Below, piece by piece: positions 24,101-34,792 of a DNA stretch of 64,000 bases. Position numbers and translations under genes: made by a program. Under the pieces are notes generated by a model. That model searched no databases, was not told the DNA's origin, and saw only the letters and a list, made by a program, of their open reading frames with translations. Each line of letters opens with the position of its first letter. Position 1 is the first letter of the stretch. This stretch comes from Notolepis coatsorum. Its lineage: Eukaryota; Chordata; Actinopteri; Aulopiformes; Paralepididae. The stretch covers positions 14,916,904 to 14,980,903 of the forward strand of contig OZ020593.1 in the NCBI GenBank assembly GCA_963971535.1, written 5' to 3'.

Positions 24101-25067
24101 ATAGGGACACTAGAGTGATAGGGACACTAGAGTGATAGGGACACTAGAGAGTGATAGGGACACTAGAGTGATAGGGACACTAGAGTGATAGGGACACTAG
24201 AGTGATAGGGACACTAGAGTGATAGGGACACTATTGTGATAGGGACACTAGAGAGTGATAGGGACACTAGAGAGATAGGGACACTAGAGTGATAGGGACA
24301 CTAGAGAGTGATAGGGACACTAGAGAGTGATAGGGACACTAGAGTGATAGGGACACTAGAGTGATAGGGACACTAGAGTGATAGGGTGATAGGGACACTA
24401 GAGTGATAGGGACACTAGAGTGATAGGGACACAGAGAGTGATAGGGACACTAGAGTGATAGGGACACTAGAGTGATAGGGACACAGAGAGTGATAGGGAC
24501 ACTAGAGAGTGATAGGGACACTAGAGTGATAGGGACACTAGAGTGATAGGGACACTAGAGAGATAGGGACACTAGAGTGATAGGGCCACTAGAGTGATAG
24601 GGACACTAGAGTGATAGGGACACTAGAGTGATAGGGACACTAGAGTGATAGGGACACTATTGTGATAGGGACACTAGAGAGTGATAGGGACACTAGAGAG
24701 ATAGGGACACTAGAGTGATAGGGACACTAGAGTGATAGGGACACTAGAGAGTGATAGGGACACTAGAGAGTGATAGGGACACTAGAGTGATAGGGACACT
24801 AGAGTGATAGGGACACTAGAGTGATAGGGTGATAGGGACACTAGAGTGATAGGGACACTAGAGTGATAGGGACACAGAGAGTGATAGGGACACTAGAGTG
24901 ATAGGGACACTAGAGTGATAGGGACACAGAGAGTGATAGGGACACTAGAGAGTGATAGGGACACTAGAGTGATAGGGACACTAGAGTGATAGGGACACTA
25001 GAGAGATAGGGACACTAGAGTGATAGGGCCACTAGAGTGATAGGGACACTAGAGTGATAGGGCCACT
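15104..25067. repeat. 10-kb minisatellite, 17/19-bp units (GATAGGGACACTAGAG)
   Basis: An essentially uninterrupted 9.96-kb array. The basic unit is 17 bp, GATAGGGACACTAGAGT, mixed with GATAGGGACACTAGAGA and 19-bp forms ending AGAGAGT or AGAGAGA; roughly 560 units. Stop codons (TAG, TGA) in all frames explain the absence of open frames. Rare variants mark larger blocks: GATATGG at 16735 and 19055; AGAGCG at 17381, 19714 and 20800; GGGGCACT pairs 87 bp apart at 16561/16648 and 18881/18968. This gives a ~2.32-2.35 kb tandem higher-order block and a further ~1.07-1.09 kb repeat. A separate ~430-443 bp duplication near the right end is marked by ATAGGGTGAT (24381, 24824) and CTATTGTG (24231, 24658). 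Confidence 0.97.
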
Positions 25068-25879
25068 GCTCAACCCAGGTCCACCTGTCGCACCCTGGTG
25101 CCGGATCGTAGAGGTCATCCAGTCTGACCCTGAGGGGTCATCCAGTCTGACCCTGAGGGGTCATCCAGTCTGACCCTGAGGTCAACAGGAGACCAAGCCG
25201 GTTGGTAAAAACGGGCGATGATGAAACTCACCGTCCTTCACATGTGATAAAGGGAGTACTGTGTGTCCCTTTACCGTTCCTGCAAGATAAGAGACGGATA
25301 TAAACTTTTTATTCTCTTCTTGTCCCTGCCGTCCCTGATCGTGAACCTGTGTCCCTGATCGCGACGGATGTCGTTTACAGCAACGCCGCTGTTATCGTCA
25401 CCGTTTGAATATTGATAAAGTTACCTCCTCTGGGAATATTGACAGTTTCTATAAACCCTCCTGCATGTGTTGAAGCGTCTTCTTACTTCCTCCTCTTCAC
25501 TTCAGAGTTGCAGTCGGTGGATGTTTTGAAGAGTTTGCCTCTCTGGCTGTGGGGAATACTGTCATCTTGGCTTCTTCTATACGGCAAAGAACGTTTTTGA
25601 TTCCACGATTGTCGTCGGATGTTGTTGTCTGTGAGCTCGGCGCTTAAAGACCCCTGTGGAGAGAGTGTCGTCTTGGCCACGGCGCTGGGGAAAACTATCT
25701 ACCGATACATTTTTATGACATCATCTGTTGTTCACATCTGCCCGGTTCTGCTCATCATCGAAAGGGATGCCCAAATGCTTCAGAATTCATTGGACGGCGC
25801 TTCACAGCGCAGATGGGACAATCGGAATCAGAAAGGTCTTTATTGTAGAAGTAGTTTACACATAAAAGGAATTTGACTT
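25068..25879. other. non-coding stretch with 23-bp triplication
   Basis: GGTCATCCAGTCTGACCCTG occurs three times in tandem at about 25113-25183. Otherwise no feature recognised. Small open frames are unconvincing. Confidence 0.45.
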
Positions 25880-26041
25880 GGTCGTTTGACGTGACATTAA
25901 TGGAACTGAAATGGAGCTGAAAGTCTGCACTTAAAAGCACATCTTGATTGTTTAATTTCAAGTCCATTGTGGTGGTGTACTGTACAGAGACGACATTTTG
26001 AAGATTGTGTCAATGTCCAAATATTTATGGACCCGACTGTA
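25880..26041 (-). mobile_element. Tc1/mariner-like end fragment
   Basis: Read on the minus strand, the end is TACAGTCGGGTCCATAAATA then TTTGGACA, followed by CTGTACAGTACACCACCACA and ATGGACTTGAAATTAAACAA. From memory this is the terminal repeat type of fish Tc1-like elements. Only one end is present. Confidence 0.6.
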
Positions 26042-26059
26042 TACCTGCCCAGTTTTTTT

Positions 26060-26133
26060 GCTCATCAGACCAATGCCGATTAAATGAAAGAAATACCGAT
26101 ATTGTCACCGATATATATTATTGTGCATCCCTC
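26060..26133. mobile_element. hAT right-end fragment
   Basis: Ends ATATTATTGTGCATCCCT, preceded by ATACCGATATTGTCACCGAT. No matching left end with a duplication was found. Confidence 0.5.
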
Positions 26134-27550
26134 CCTATTCCCTCTGTCAATAACGCTGAAATGAAGACCAAATAATATCAGCTACTATCCCAAAAAAAAA
26201 AAAAACGCAGCCTCCAATGCTTCAGGGGCGTTTGCTTTCAATAATGGACTTGTTTTTCCGTTTTTTATGCCGCTTTGCATAGACGGCCCGCGTTTGAAGC
26301 GCAAAAAACATAGCGCTCACCCCCCCAGACGGCTAACGCACGCTGCCTGTGTAAGCGTGTTCCCCGCAGACGTACGGAACTCATCACAGATGAATATATT
26401 TAGGATTTTATTTTCTCGAGATTTAACTGTGTTTTATTTCACGAGGTCACGTCTCTCTCCCCCCCCCCCCCCCCCCGCTGCGTGTGTACCGGACCCCCGC
26501 TGCCATTTGCTGCTCTGTCACTGGGCGAGCTTCCCCACCGGTGCGCGTCGTTCCCCGCTGGCAATTAGCGCTGCTGCTGCTGTGTGTGTGTGTGAACCCG
26601 CGCGGTCGTGTCTCCTAATGAAACACACACTGACCTTGGTGTTCTGCAAGCGGCAGGGGAGGCCACGCATTAAGGCCTAATTGATGACCGTGGGGTGTGG
26701 GGGGAGGGGCTTTCTGCTGACTACGAGACCCGATACAAATCAGCTCGACCCTCCGACTCGTTCTTCAAAACAAAAAGGGCCTTGGCGAGGTGAGGGTCTA
26801 TATGCCCCATCAGTCAGATGAGGGTCTATATGCCCTATCATGATGTCCTCATACTACATCATTATTGGAATGGAATGTTGGAACCTATGGAACCTGTTCT
26901 AGTGACTGGCTGGTCCTTAACACATTTGCGGCCGTTCGATTTCCCCACCTAGCTATTAGCTGGGCCAGCTTTCCATTACATAGTTTCACTGTGCGTCGCC
27001 TTGTTTGTAGAGCTAAATCTATATTTTATATTATAGCTATGGATACAATACCATGGTCATTTGACAGTAACTATCTTCCGTTCAAGATGCAAAAAATAAT
27101 AGATTTTTTCATGAATACGTTCGCGCGCTATCCCGTGGTGAATATAAGTATAATTTCGGAATGATCCGGGCTAATTCCTGGGAGGATTGTTATAGGGCGC
27201 AACGTGACTTCTACTAAAACCATTGGCGTTTCGTCCCTGGACACGCTACTATTTCCAAATCAAATCAATATAATAGGTATTATGTTTCTCGTCATGAATG
27301 CATGAAAGGGGGGGGGGGGGGGGGGGGGGGGGCGTTTCTTCGCACTTTGGGGAATCAGAATAACTTTATTCACCAAATGTACAGAATTTCCAGGAATTGA
27401 ATGAATCTAAGGTAGAAACAGGGTTATACATATTTTGTGATGGTAATAGTATTTCTCAGAGTATATCTCAAAGTATGGTGTTTTGGGCAAGTGTAATAAT
27501 CTATGTAGCCTAAATGCATCATTCAGGAAAATATACATTACTTTCCCCCC
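26134..27550. other. non-coding stretch, GC-rich first half
   Basis: 26260-26680 is GC-rich with a poly(C) run (26459-26476) and a (CTG)/(TG) run near 26570-26592. CATTAAGGCCTAATTGATGA near 26668 resembles homeodomain-binding AT-rich cores seen in conserved non-coding elements, but nothing here proves this. A poly(G) run is at 27308-27331. No exon was recognised. Confidence 0.35.
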
Positions 27551-27553
27551 TGT

Positions 27554-27700
27554 TTAACCCCATCACTACCACACTACAGAAGGTTAACCTTTCACTACCA
27601 CACTACAGGCGGTTTGTTTGTGTGGCAGTGAAAGGGTTAACCTTCTGTATTGTTGCAGTGAAAGGGTTAACAATTTGGTAGTGTGGTAGTGAAAGAGTTC
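27554..27700. mobile_element. TTAA/CCCTTTCACTRCCACAC palindromic element, copy 1
   Basis: TTAACCCCATCACTACCACA, then TTAACCTTTCACTACCACAC, then inverted forms GTGTGGCAGTGAAAGGGTTA and GCAGTGAAAGGGTTAAC. TTAA plus CCC starts and inverted ends fit piggyBac-like MITE termini, here several in tandem. Related loci: 34793-34826, 56140-56213, 63653-63688. Confidence 0.6.
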
Positions 27701-27956
27701 ATTTGAAACAGCTACATTTGTGTCCTTGGTTATATTTATGGTTGTGTGCTCTGCTCTGGTGTGTTGCAGCCATTCATGTTCTGCATGTCACAGGAGTTTG
27801 ATATATTGTAAATACTCCCCTCTGGTGGCATTTCAATGCAACTGCATTTAAGTGCTGAGCAGCAGGTACCGGGGAAGCTTCCACTCAGAAGCAATGTGAA
27901 CCGACCGCTTGTCTCTTTTCATTATTGTTCTTGCCATACAGTGCACTGCACTCTAC

Positions 27957-28875
27957 AAGGTGAGATAAGACATTCCTTTATTGATCCCCTTAGGGAAATT
28001 TGGGCTGCATGGGGAGGGGAGGGGGGTACAGTTATGGGCAGGGTAATAGTAGAAATACATAAATATAGGCAATAGAATTGTATCTGCATATAGAAATATG
28101 AGGAAAAATAAACAATGCAAACAAAGGTGCAGATGAGGGTCTGTATGCCCTCTATGGCATATATTATATGTTTATTAATCATTAATCTAGACATTAATAT
28201 AGAATTTGAATCAGAATGTATACTATGAGTAAAAGTAAACAGTATACACAAGGTGCCCAAACTGGCCTGATTATACGTCATACGTTGTAGTCCGTGTAGG
28301 TTTTGGTGGTCAAGAGTCAGACCAGGGGTCGCCCAAGGTCCTTGAAGTGCTTAAAGTGTGTTTAAAAAAAAAAGAACAAAGTCAAGGCCTGGAATTCCTT
28401 GAAAACAGATTTTTTTTAACAAGGTGCTTAAAAAGTCCTTGAAATTCAAATCAACCATTCGCATTGAAAGTTTTCTTCATCCATGATAAAAAATGTCTGA
28501 ATCAAGAAATTAAATTGTTTTATTTAAAGTGTAGCTAATTGTAGCTAAATTGGTTTTAAGCCATAAATATTGGATCAGATTATTTTTTCTCTATAAAAAA
28601 ATAAAACGGTATTTAAAAAGTAAATTGTATCCTTTTAAAATGAAAAATAGTGCTTGGAAAAGTCATTGAAAGTCCTTGAATGTCATTTTGCAATGTCTGT
28701 GGGGGAACCCTGTCAGACACACTTAGTGGTCAGACGTTCATAACGGTTCTGGAGTTCTGCAGCTGTTAGTTCTCCAGCTGCTGGCAGCAGTCCGTGCCCC
28801 ACGGTTTACGTGGAGCCTGATGGCCGCTGGCAGGAAGCAGTTATGGCTGAGGCGGTTAGTGGAGTGTCTGGGGGC
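27957..28875 (-). mobile_element. LINE A 3' end, copy 2, split by a hAT
   Basis: The tail ACATTCCTTTATTGATCC (plus strand) starts the 3' part at 27957-28322. A hAT-like element occupies 28323-28712 and the LINE resumes at 28713-28875. The resumed part reads on the minus strand HSTNRLSHNCFLPAAIRLHV, a C-terminal RT-protein motif of non-LTR elements. This is the copy reaching furthest towards the ORF. Confidence 0.8.
28323..28712. mobile_element. hAT-like MITE (CAGGG..GTCCTTGAAGTGC family), copy 1
   Basis: Starts CAGGGGTCGCCCAAGGTCCT and ends ATGTCTGTGGGGGAACCCTG. TCAGAC is duplicated at 28317-28322 and 28713-28718. Undisturbed LINE A reads GAGTCAGACACACTTAG, confirming that the element interrupts it. 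Second copy at 54732-55108. Confidence 0.75.
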
Positions 28876-29319
28876 GGGGGGGCCAGGGGGGCAGGGGGGG
28901 TATGAGTCTGTGGCTGAACGTGCTCCTCATCTTGGCTACGGTAGATGCATTCGGTACAAGAGAGTTGGCAAGTAACCGAACAAAGATTGCACATGGTGTA
29001 TTTATCGCGTTGAAGTTGTTTAATGAAAACCAAGGGCTTTCTTTCTTTACTCTGACTGCTTCATAGTAATATTTTCCCATTGAGCAGCAACCTTGCGCGA
29101 GACAAAATCCATAAGCTACTTCCGTGAGAAATCAATGAAAGCATTGTTCATTATTTTCTTGCAAGGCTGTTTGCAGGAGACACTTTTTAGCTTTCATAAC
29201 CGTGGCCCGATACTGAATACTGATGTACAGTGTTGCTTTTGTTACAAGTGGTCTAAGACGCAAGACAACCAACGACACCTCTTTTAGTCAGAGCACGTAC
29301 TGTGTGATGTAATGGTCTG
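28876..29319. other. non-coding stretch
   Basis: G-rich at the left edge, otherwise unremarkable; no supported feature. Confidence 0.4.
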
Positions 29320-29475
29320 GTCCCTCTGTACCTCTAGCTGAACTTCTCCATGTTCGCACCCCAGTCAGAGCACTGGGGTCATCGAATGAGGTACTTCTAG
29401 TCTTCTAGTTGTCCCAGGGTCTGGGCTAAATACTTAAGAGCTTTAGCAGTGGCTGCCCCCAAGTTGTGGAATAGC
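29320..29475 (+). mobile_element. decayed L2-type LINE C-terminal remnant
   Basis: The plus strand, with frameshifts and stops, resembles the PLYLAELLHVRTPVRAL ... LLLV ... AAPKLWN stretch seen intact in the L2 frame at 38404-39633 (PPYLAELLHHPTPSRALRSA). Heavily degraded. Confidence 0.5.
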
Positions 29476-29565
29476 CACAGGGTTAGAAATAAAAAGATTG
29501 TTCAAGTAACAGAGTTTATTAACAAACTATTTATTACATGCATATTATACTGTGCGTGTGCATAC

Positions 29566-29607
29566 TAGGGATGGGCGTGAGTAATCGTTACTCGTAGCTA
29601 TGAGAAA

Positions 29608-29639
<32 letters not shown>

Positions 29640-29804
29640 AGAAATCGAAATTATTAATAATTTTTATGAAAAAAATTAAAAAAAATCTTTTTAATATATA
29701 TATAGTTTTTTAAAGTTTTTTTCCCCTTTTCGAGTAATACACGATCACTCGAGTATAGCATGCGATCAATCGATCGGGATTTTTCTTTAAAATGCCCATC
29801 CCTA
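29566..29804. mobile_element. hAT MITE with perfect TSD, containing poly(G)
   Basis: TIRs TAGGGATGGGCG and TGCCCATCCCTA. GTGCATAC is duplicated at 29558-29565 and 29805-29812. 239 bp; an interior run of about 29 G starts near 29612. Repeated ATCGATCG and ACTCGAGTA motifs. Confidence 0.93.
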
Positions 29805-29893
29805 GTGCATACTAAGGGCTAAACATCTGTGCAAAGTGTCGGGGGCTTTTCTTGCCCCTCTTAACTGATTTTCGAGGGCATTTGGTAAATAAC

Positions 29894-30823
29894 CTGCTCA
29901 GTAACATGTGTCTCCCAGTCCCTCCACTCTGCAGTAAACAGCCATCACTGATATAGAGTGTCTGGTCAGTAACATGGGTCTCCAGTCCCTCCACTCTGCA
30001 GTAAACAGCCATCACTGATATAGAGTGTCTGGTCAGTAACATGGGTCTCCCAGTCCCTCCACTCTGCAGTAAACAGCCATCACTGATATAGAGTGTCTGG
30101 TCAGTAACATGGGTCTCCCAGTCCCTCCACTCTGCAGTAAACAGCCATCACTGATATAGAGTGTCTGGTCAGTAACATGGGTCTCCCAGTCCCTCCACTC
30201 TGCAGTAAACAGCCATCACTGATATAGAGTGTCTGGTCAGTAACATGGGTCTCCCAGTCCCTCCACTCTGCAGTAAACAGCCATCACTGATATAGAGTGT
30301 CTGGTCAGTAACATGGGTCTCCCAGTCCCTCCACTCTGCAGTAAACAGCCATCACTGATATAGAGTGTCTGGTCAGTAACATGGGTCTCCCAGTCCCTCC
30401 ACTCTGCAGTAAATAGCCATCACTGATATAGAGTGTCTGGTCAGTAACATGGGTCTCCCAGTCCCTCCACTCTGCAGTAAACAGCCATCACTGATATAGA
30501 GTGTCTGCTCAGTAACATGGGTCTCCCAGTCCCTCCACTCTGCAGTAAACAGCCATCGCTGATACAGAGTGTCTGGTCAGTAACATGGGTCTCCCAGTCC
30601 CTCCACTCTGCAGTAAATAGCCATCACTGATATAGAGTGTCTGGTCAGTAACATGGGTCTCCCAGTCCCTCCACTCTGCAGTAAACAGCCATCACTGATA
30701 TAGAGTGTCTGCTCAGTAACATGGGTCTCCCAGTCCCTCCACTCTGCAGTAAACAGCCATCGCTGATACAGAGTGTCTGGTCAGTAACATGGGTCTCCCA
30801 GTCCCTCCACTCTGCAGTAAACA
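29894..30823. repeat. 68-bp minisatellite
   Basis: About 13.7 copies of a 68-bp unit containing TGGTCAGTAACATGGGTCTC, CCAGTCCCTCCACTCTGCAG and TAAACAGCCATCACTGATAT. Variants (AAATAGCCAT at 30411 and 30615; CTGCTCAG plus CGCTGATACAG near 30507 and 30711) recur 204 bp apart, i.e. every third unit. Confidence 0.95.
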
Positions 30824-30825
30824 CA

Positions 30826-31074
30826 AAATACATTTCCTGGTATGTGGTATCCTGTTCCCACTTTATCCGATCAGGAGAGAGAACCCTAGATATTGTTATA
30901 TTTTTTTACTTATTTGAAGAATTCTTGCCAAGTAAAATTAGCTGATTATTATACTTGTTTCAAGCACATACAACACATTTTTTTTGGTTTGTTTTTTTGT
31001 CAGAAACATTTTTCATTGTAGAGTTCTCTCTCCTGATAGGATAAAGTTGGAAGCGATACCAGGAAATACATTTT
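30826..31074. mobile_element. fold-back MITE
   Basis: Left arm AAAATACATTTCCTGGTAT ... TTATCCGATCAGGAGAGAGA pairs with right arm TCTCTCTCCTGATAGGATAA ... ATACCAGGAAATACATTTT, each about 60 bp. The interior has TTGAAGAATTCTTGCCAAG. No clear TSD; superfamily not assigned. Confidence 0.7.
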
Positions 31075-31304
31075 ACTGACCAAACAGTCTGCGTCTGCTG
31101 TCGGAATCTAGAGCTATTATTTTAACAGAGAAAATACCACTTACAGCATCTTTGATGAGCAATAACTCGATATTTATATTGTGACATGCCTGGTGTTGTT
31201 CAAGCTCGACACGGACCAAAACAAACAATTTCAATGTCCACACGCAAATTTTTTCTTTTTTCTTTTTTGTATCCTCTTTCTCAGCCTGATTTTCTATTTT
31301 TCAC

Positions 31305-31745
31305 CCCATCCGAATTTGGTCGTTATGCCAATTCCCCCCCTCCCCTACCTGGTCGTTGTGCGCATGTTCCTCCTACTGGTCGGTACAAGGGAACCCTGAA
31401 GTCCACCACATGCTTCCTCCGACACATGTGGAGACAGCCAGTGGCTCTCTTCTCACCTGGCAGCGAGGACTCTCATTGGTGAAGCGTAACGCGTGGGAGG
31501 TCACGCTGCCTTCACCATTTCCTGCCTTTCGCTGAGCAGGCGCCCTGACCTGACCTGTAGGCGTCGCTGTCCACAACGCCAGATTACCACCCACGGCTTC
31601 CCTCCCCCCTAACCCAGCCAAACGAGTTAGTATGACGACCGGCCCAAGCCGCAGGGCAATGCTGACTCCGGGAGTCGAGACCGCAGCCTCTTGCATTGGT
31701 GACGAGCGAAATCTCCGCTACGCCATCCGACCGCAACACAAGCTC
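31305..31745 (-). mobile_element. SINE family S, copy 3
   Basis: Inverse of copies 1 and 2. The plus strand starts with the complement of the 3' tail (GGTCGTTATGCCAATTCC) and passes through CTTCCTCCGACACATGTGG. It ends at a head that reads, on the minus strand, TGCGGTCTCGACTCCCGG (B-box-like) after GGCGTAGCGGAGATTTCGC. Minus-strand frames over it are chance. Confidence 0.75.
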
Positions 31746-32351
31746 AATTTCAATAAATAAATGATATTTATTGTTTATCAGCACGAGTCCAATGGGCAAT
31801 AGGGTCATCCAAAAACAGTCCAGGGTCAAAACACGTATCAGGCTCTCGTTCAAAAGAAAGGATTGTTCAATACTCAGGGTTGTCTTCCAGTCCAGGGTCA
31901 GTACACAAGGGGGTTTCTCAGCCAGTCCAGGGTCCAGTACACAAAGAACACCTTCTCGCCTTCACCTCTCCACTCACTACCTCTCACCTCGCACAACTCT
32001 GTCAACAACAATCTCTCTCTCTATTCCTCGCTCCTACCTCACCTCCTCTCAACTCAACTCTCTCTATCCTAGTATCTTTGTAGTGTGTGTGTCTGGGGTG
32101 TGGGATGTGGGTGGACTAATGATGCATATGTGTGTTCTATCAGTACTAATCAGCTACCTAATTGCTTCCACTCCACTCCCCGTGGCAGTAATATCTCCCG
32201 TCCTTCACATATCCATGAGACAGGGGTGATATCTGCCACAATATATAGTATACATATTTACTGTATTATTATTACAACTGTTATTATCATTATGATGGTG
32301 ATTACTACTATTATTCATAAACTTATTTGTCTTTCTCTTTTCCTTTTTCAG
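31746..32351. other. non-coding, ends in a splice acceptor
   Basis: Contains CAGTCCAGGGTC repeated three to four times (31821-31935) and a pyrimidine-rich CTCT stretch. The last bases, TTTCTCTTTTCCTTTTTCAG, form a strong polypyrimidine tract and AG acceptor for the exon starting at 32352. This is probably the upstream intron of the MAST gene. Confidence 0.5.
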
Positions 32352-32383
32352 AAGGAGCTGAGTCTTCCCAGAAGAGGCAGTTT
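32352..32383 (+). CDS. mast4-like: MAST-family kinase, N-terminal microexon
   Basis: A 32-nt exon between TTTTCCTTTTTCAG and GTAAGTA, both near-consensus. In phase 0 it reads KELSLPRRGS plus TT, and joins the T of the exon at 59007 to make F: KELSLPRRGSF then [10 protein letters not shown]. This is the conserved N-terminal string of vertebrate MAST kinases (AGC-type kinases with DUF1908 and a PDZ domain that associate with microtubules and scaffold proteins). The segment lies N-terminal to DUF1908; RRGS is a basophilic phosphosite-like motif, but function is inference. The preceding exon, which should end at a codon boundary, was not found and may lie outside the window. Recognition rests on splice sites, phase and motif together; a 32-nt exon alone would not be callable. 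Paralog assignment is tentative. Confidence 0.85.
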
Positions 32384-32800
32384 GTAAGTAAATCTACAGT
32401 TTGTTGTTACAGTAACTCAAAGTGGGCCCTGGGGGATAATACCATATATATATATAACTAGATAGATGGTGCAAGGCGGAGTTGTCACAGTCAACTGTCA
32501 GTGACAGTCAGTGATCTGCACAAACAAAAATACTCTTAACTCACTGAAATCTTTACAATTTTACCACCAACGGTTTGGTTTATTACAAACGTTATTAACG
32601 TGGCTATGATTCAGGATGCTTGGACATGTTGAAATTATTTTCATATGAAAGTCCATTATAAGAATGCAGTATGATGACTACATCTCTGACGTTTATTCAA
32701 CCGATAATACAAATCGGTTGAAAATTGAGCAAGCTATGGTTATTTCAATAGTACATGCACCATAGACGTTCATGTTATGAGTGGGCGGCCTGTACGTTAA

Positions 32801-33444
32801 TGCCAAGCAAGCAGTGCAAAAATGCTTCCGCATTCGTCACCGCACGCTAGTGCGGTAAAGCGCCCTTCTTTTCAGACAAATGCTACCGTGCGTGCACCGG
32901 CGGCGGCGTGCTCGCTCAGGTGCGTGCGTGCGCCGGCGTGCTCGCGCGAGGTGCCCGCGCATGCGACACGAGCGGAGCTCAATATATATAAGTCACCGCC
33001 CCTTATTCAGTATCCAACAAATAGCTCAATTGGCTAGGACACATGGCTGTGGATCCTATGGCTTGTTTGCTGGCGAGTTCGAATCCCATCGAAAATATTT
33101 TTTAACGTGATTTTTTTTTAACGTGTATTCTTTCGCCGATTAAGGTTAGGCATTGTTTCGGAGTTGGTTAAGGTTAGAACGGTTAAGTTTAGGCGCTGTT
33201 AAGGAGCTGGTTAAGGTTAGAGTTTGTCAAAGAGAATGGCAATATAATTTCTATGGTTAAGGTTAAGGTTAGGCATTGTTTCGGAGTTGGTTAAGGTTAG
33301 AACGGTTAAGTTTAGGCGCTGTTAAGGAGCTGGTTAAGGTTAGAGTTTGTCAAAGAGAATGGCAATAGACAGCCTATTTCCGCGAAAATGAAAGGCGCAT
33401 TACTGCATGCCACTACGGTAAATTTTTGCACTGCTTGCTTGGCA
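32801..33444. mobile_element. Harbinger-like element with tRNA-like and telomere-like interior
   Basis: Ends TGCCAAGCAAGCAGTGCAAA and, inverted, the same 20 bases from 33444 leftwards. TAA is duplicated at 32798-32800 and 33445-33447, the 3-bp TSD typical of PIF/Harbinger. 644 bp with no transposase. The interior holds a tRNA-like block (33022-33087) and two ~123-bp tandem copies of GGTTAAGGTTAGGCATTG ... (from 33141 and 33264). The element sits within another repeat with CATAGAC / GTCTATG borders (32760 and 33559). Confidence 0.8.
33022..33087 (+). other. tRNA-like sequence (Pol III A and B boxes)
   Basis: TAGCTCAATTGGCTAGGACA matches the tRNA D-arm/A box and GCGAGTTCGAATCCC the T-arm/B box, spaced about 50 bp apart. 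The anticodon stem does not fold well and the acceptor stem is absent, so this is a tRNA pseudogene or SINE head, not a working tRNA. Confidence 0.6.
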
Positions 33445-33464
33445 TAAAGCTACACGCGAGTGGG

Positions 33465-34249
33465 CGTGCTGCCTGTGGCAAGATGGCCGCCATGTGGCAA
33501 CGTCTGTCTCCATTGGCCAGCAGCGCGGGTGAGTCATCTAGCCTTTATATACAGTATGTCTATGGATAACACACTCCCAAAGATGTCCATTCAAAGATGT
33601 TTACGGACTCCTGAAGTCGTCTGAAGGGACCCTTCGGTTATCTGTGTTTATTTACACACTGCTGAGACGGTTGACCCATCTCAAACCCCGCCCTCTTTTC
33701 CTGATCCTCCAATCACAACTGTGTTGCTTACCCTGACACTTCCTTGTCAGGAGCTAGAATTATAAAGACTAGGATGGGCCAGTGTCATCACAACATCGGA
33801 AGCATTTGAAAATGGCAAGCGTTGTCTCCCAGTGTTGAATTAACTTTCAATTAATTGTATTATTAGTTTGTTTACTTTGCAGGCACCCAAAGCCTGTGTG
33901 TGAATCCCAGACATCTTGTTTGTTGTCAGTTGTCAAATAAATGGATTGGTTTATCTGTGTAGACGGTTGGACTCTGCAGCAGAGTGGAGCGTTGTACTCG
34001 TGTTTAATGCATTATACTGATAACAGCCCGAGATCCCAGTCTTGACAACAACTGTTTACAACTCTGCTCTCAACTCTGCTCTAAACTCTGGGTCCGGACC
34101 TGGTCAGTGGTAGTGGTATGCTGGTGTCAGATGTATGTCAGAAGGAGTTTGTGTACACTTACGTACGTCAGAGAAACCCATCCAGGCGGGATTATTGGTG
34201 TATCATCTTCTTGTCACCCCGTTAAACCAGGATGAGCGAACACCGTATG
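33465..34249. other. non-coding stretch
   Basis: Starts with a repeat-like block ending TTTATATACAGTATGTCTAT. The remainder shows nothing I recognise. Confidence 0.35.
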
Positions 34250-34619
34250 ATATCTGTGTGCTAGCATGTACAATAGTGCTGCTGTATATACCGTATATAT
34301 ACATTTATAAATGTATATTTACCGCATATATATTTAGATTTGGATATATATATATGTCTGAATATACCTGCATAAATCCTTCTATATACCTACTTATACA
34401 CCTGCAGATAACGCATATAACTGTGTATGATGGCATGTACAATAATGCTGTATATACCGTATATATACATTTATATATTTATATTTACCACATATATATC
34501 TGTAGATATCTGTCTGAATATACCTGCATATAATCCTTCTATATACCTACTTATACACCTGCATATAACCCATATAACTGTGTAGCATGTACAACAATTC
34601 TGTATATACCGTATATATA

Positions 34620-34655
<36 letters not shown>

Positions 34656-34737
34656 TGTATGTATGTATGTATGTATGTATGTATGTATGTATGTATGTAT
34701 GTATGTATGTATGTATGTATGTATGTATGTATGTATG
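34250..34737. repeat. AT-rich ~165-bp imperfect tandem repeat and (GTAT)n
   Basis: GCATGTACAATA.TGCTGTATA ... CCTGCATA.AATCCTTCTATA ... TATACACCTGCA recurs about 2.3 times (34263, 34432, 34580). It is followed by an uninterrupted (GTAT)n of about 28 units (34627-34737). Long Y/V/C/M-type or I/H/T/Y-type frames are artefacts. Confidence 0.85.
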
Positions 34738-34792
34738 GTATATACAGAATTATTGTATATACATGTATATACAGAATATATATAGTGAAAGG

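Noticed and set aside
15104-25067. CRISPR array or telomere
   Set aside because: Units are contiguous without unique spacers, and TAGGGA is not a TTAGGG repeat; it is a minisatellite in eukaryotic DNA.
10882-26133. One giant hAT spanning the 10-kb minisatellite, from the left end at 10882 to the right end at 26133
   Set aside because: The flanking 8-mers do not match and the two termini differ; they are separate remnants.
33022-33087. Functional tRNA gene
   Set aside because: A and B boxes are present, but the acceptor stem is absent and the anticodon stem does not pair.
33485-33531. MAAMWQRLSPLASSA followed by GTGAGT, resembling a first exon
   Set aside because: It lies in a repeat-like block ending TTTATATACAGTATGTCTAT, and its phase (1) does not fit the following MAST exon at 59007.
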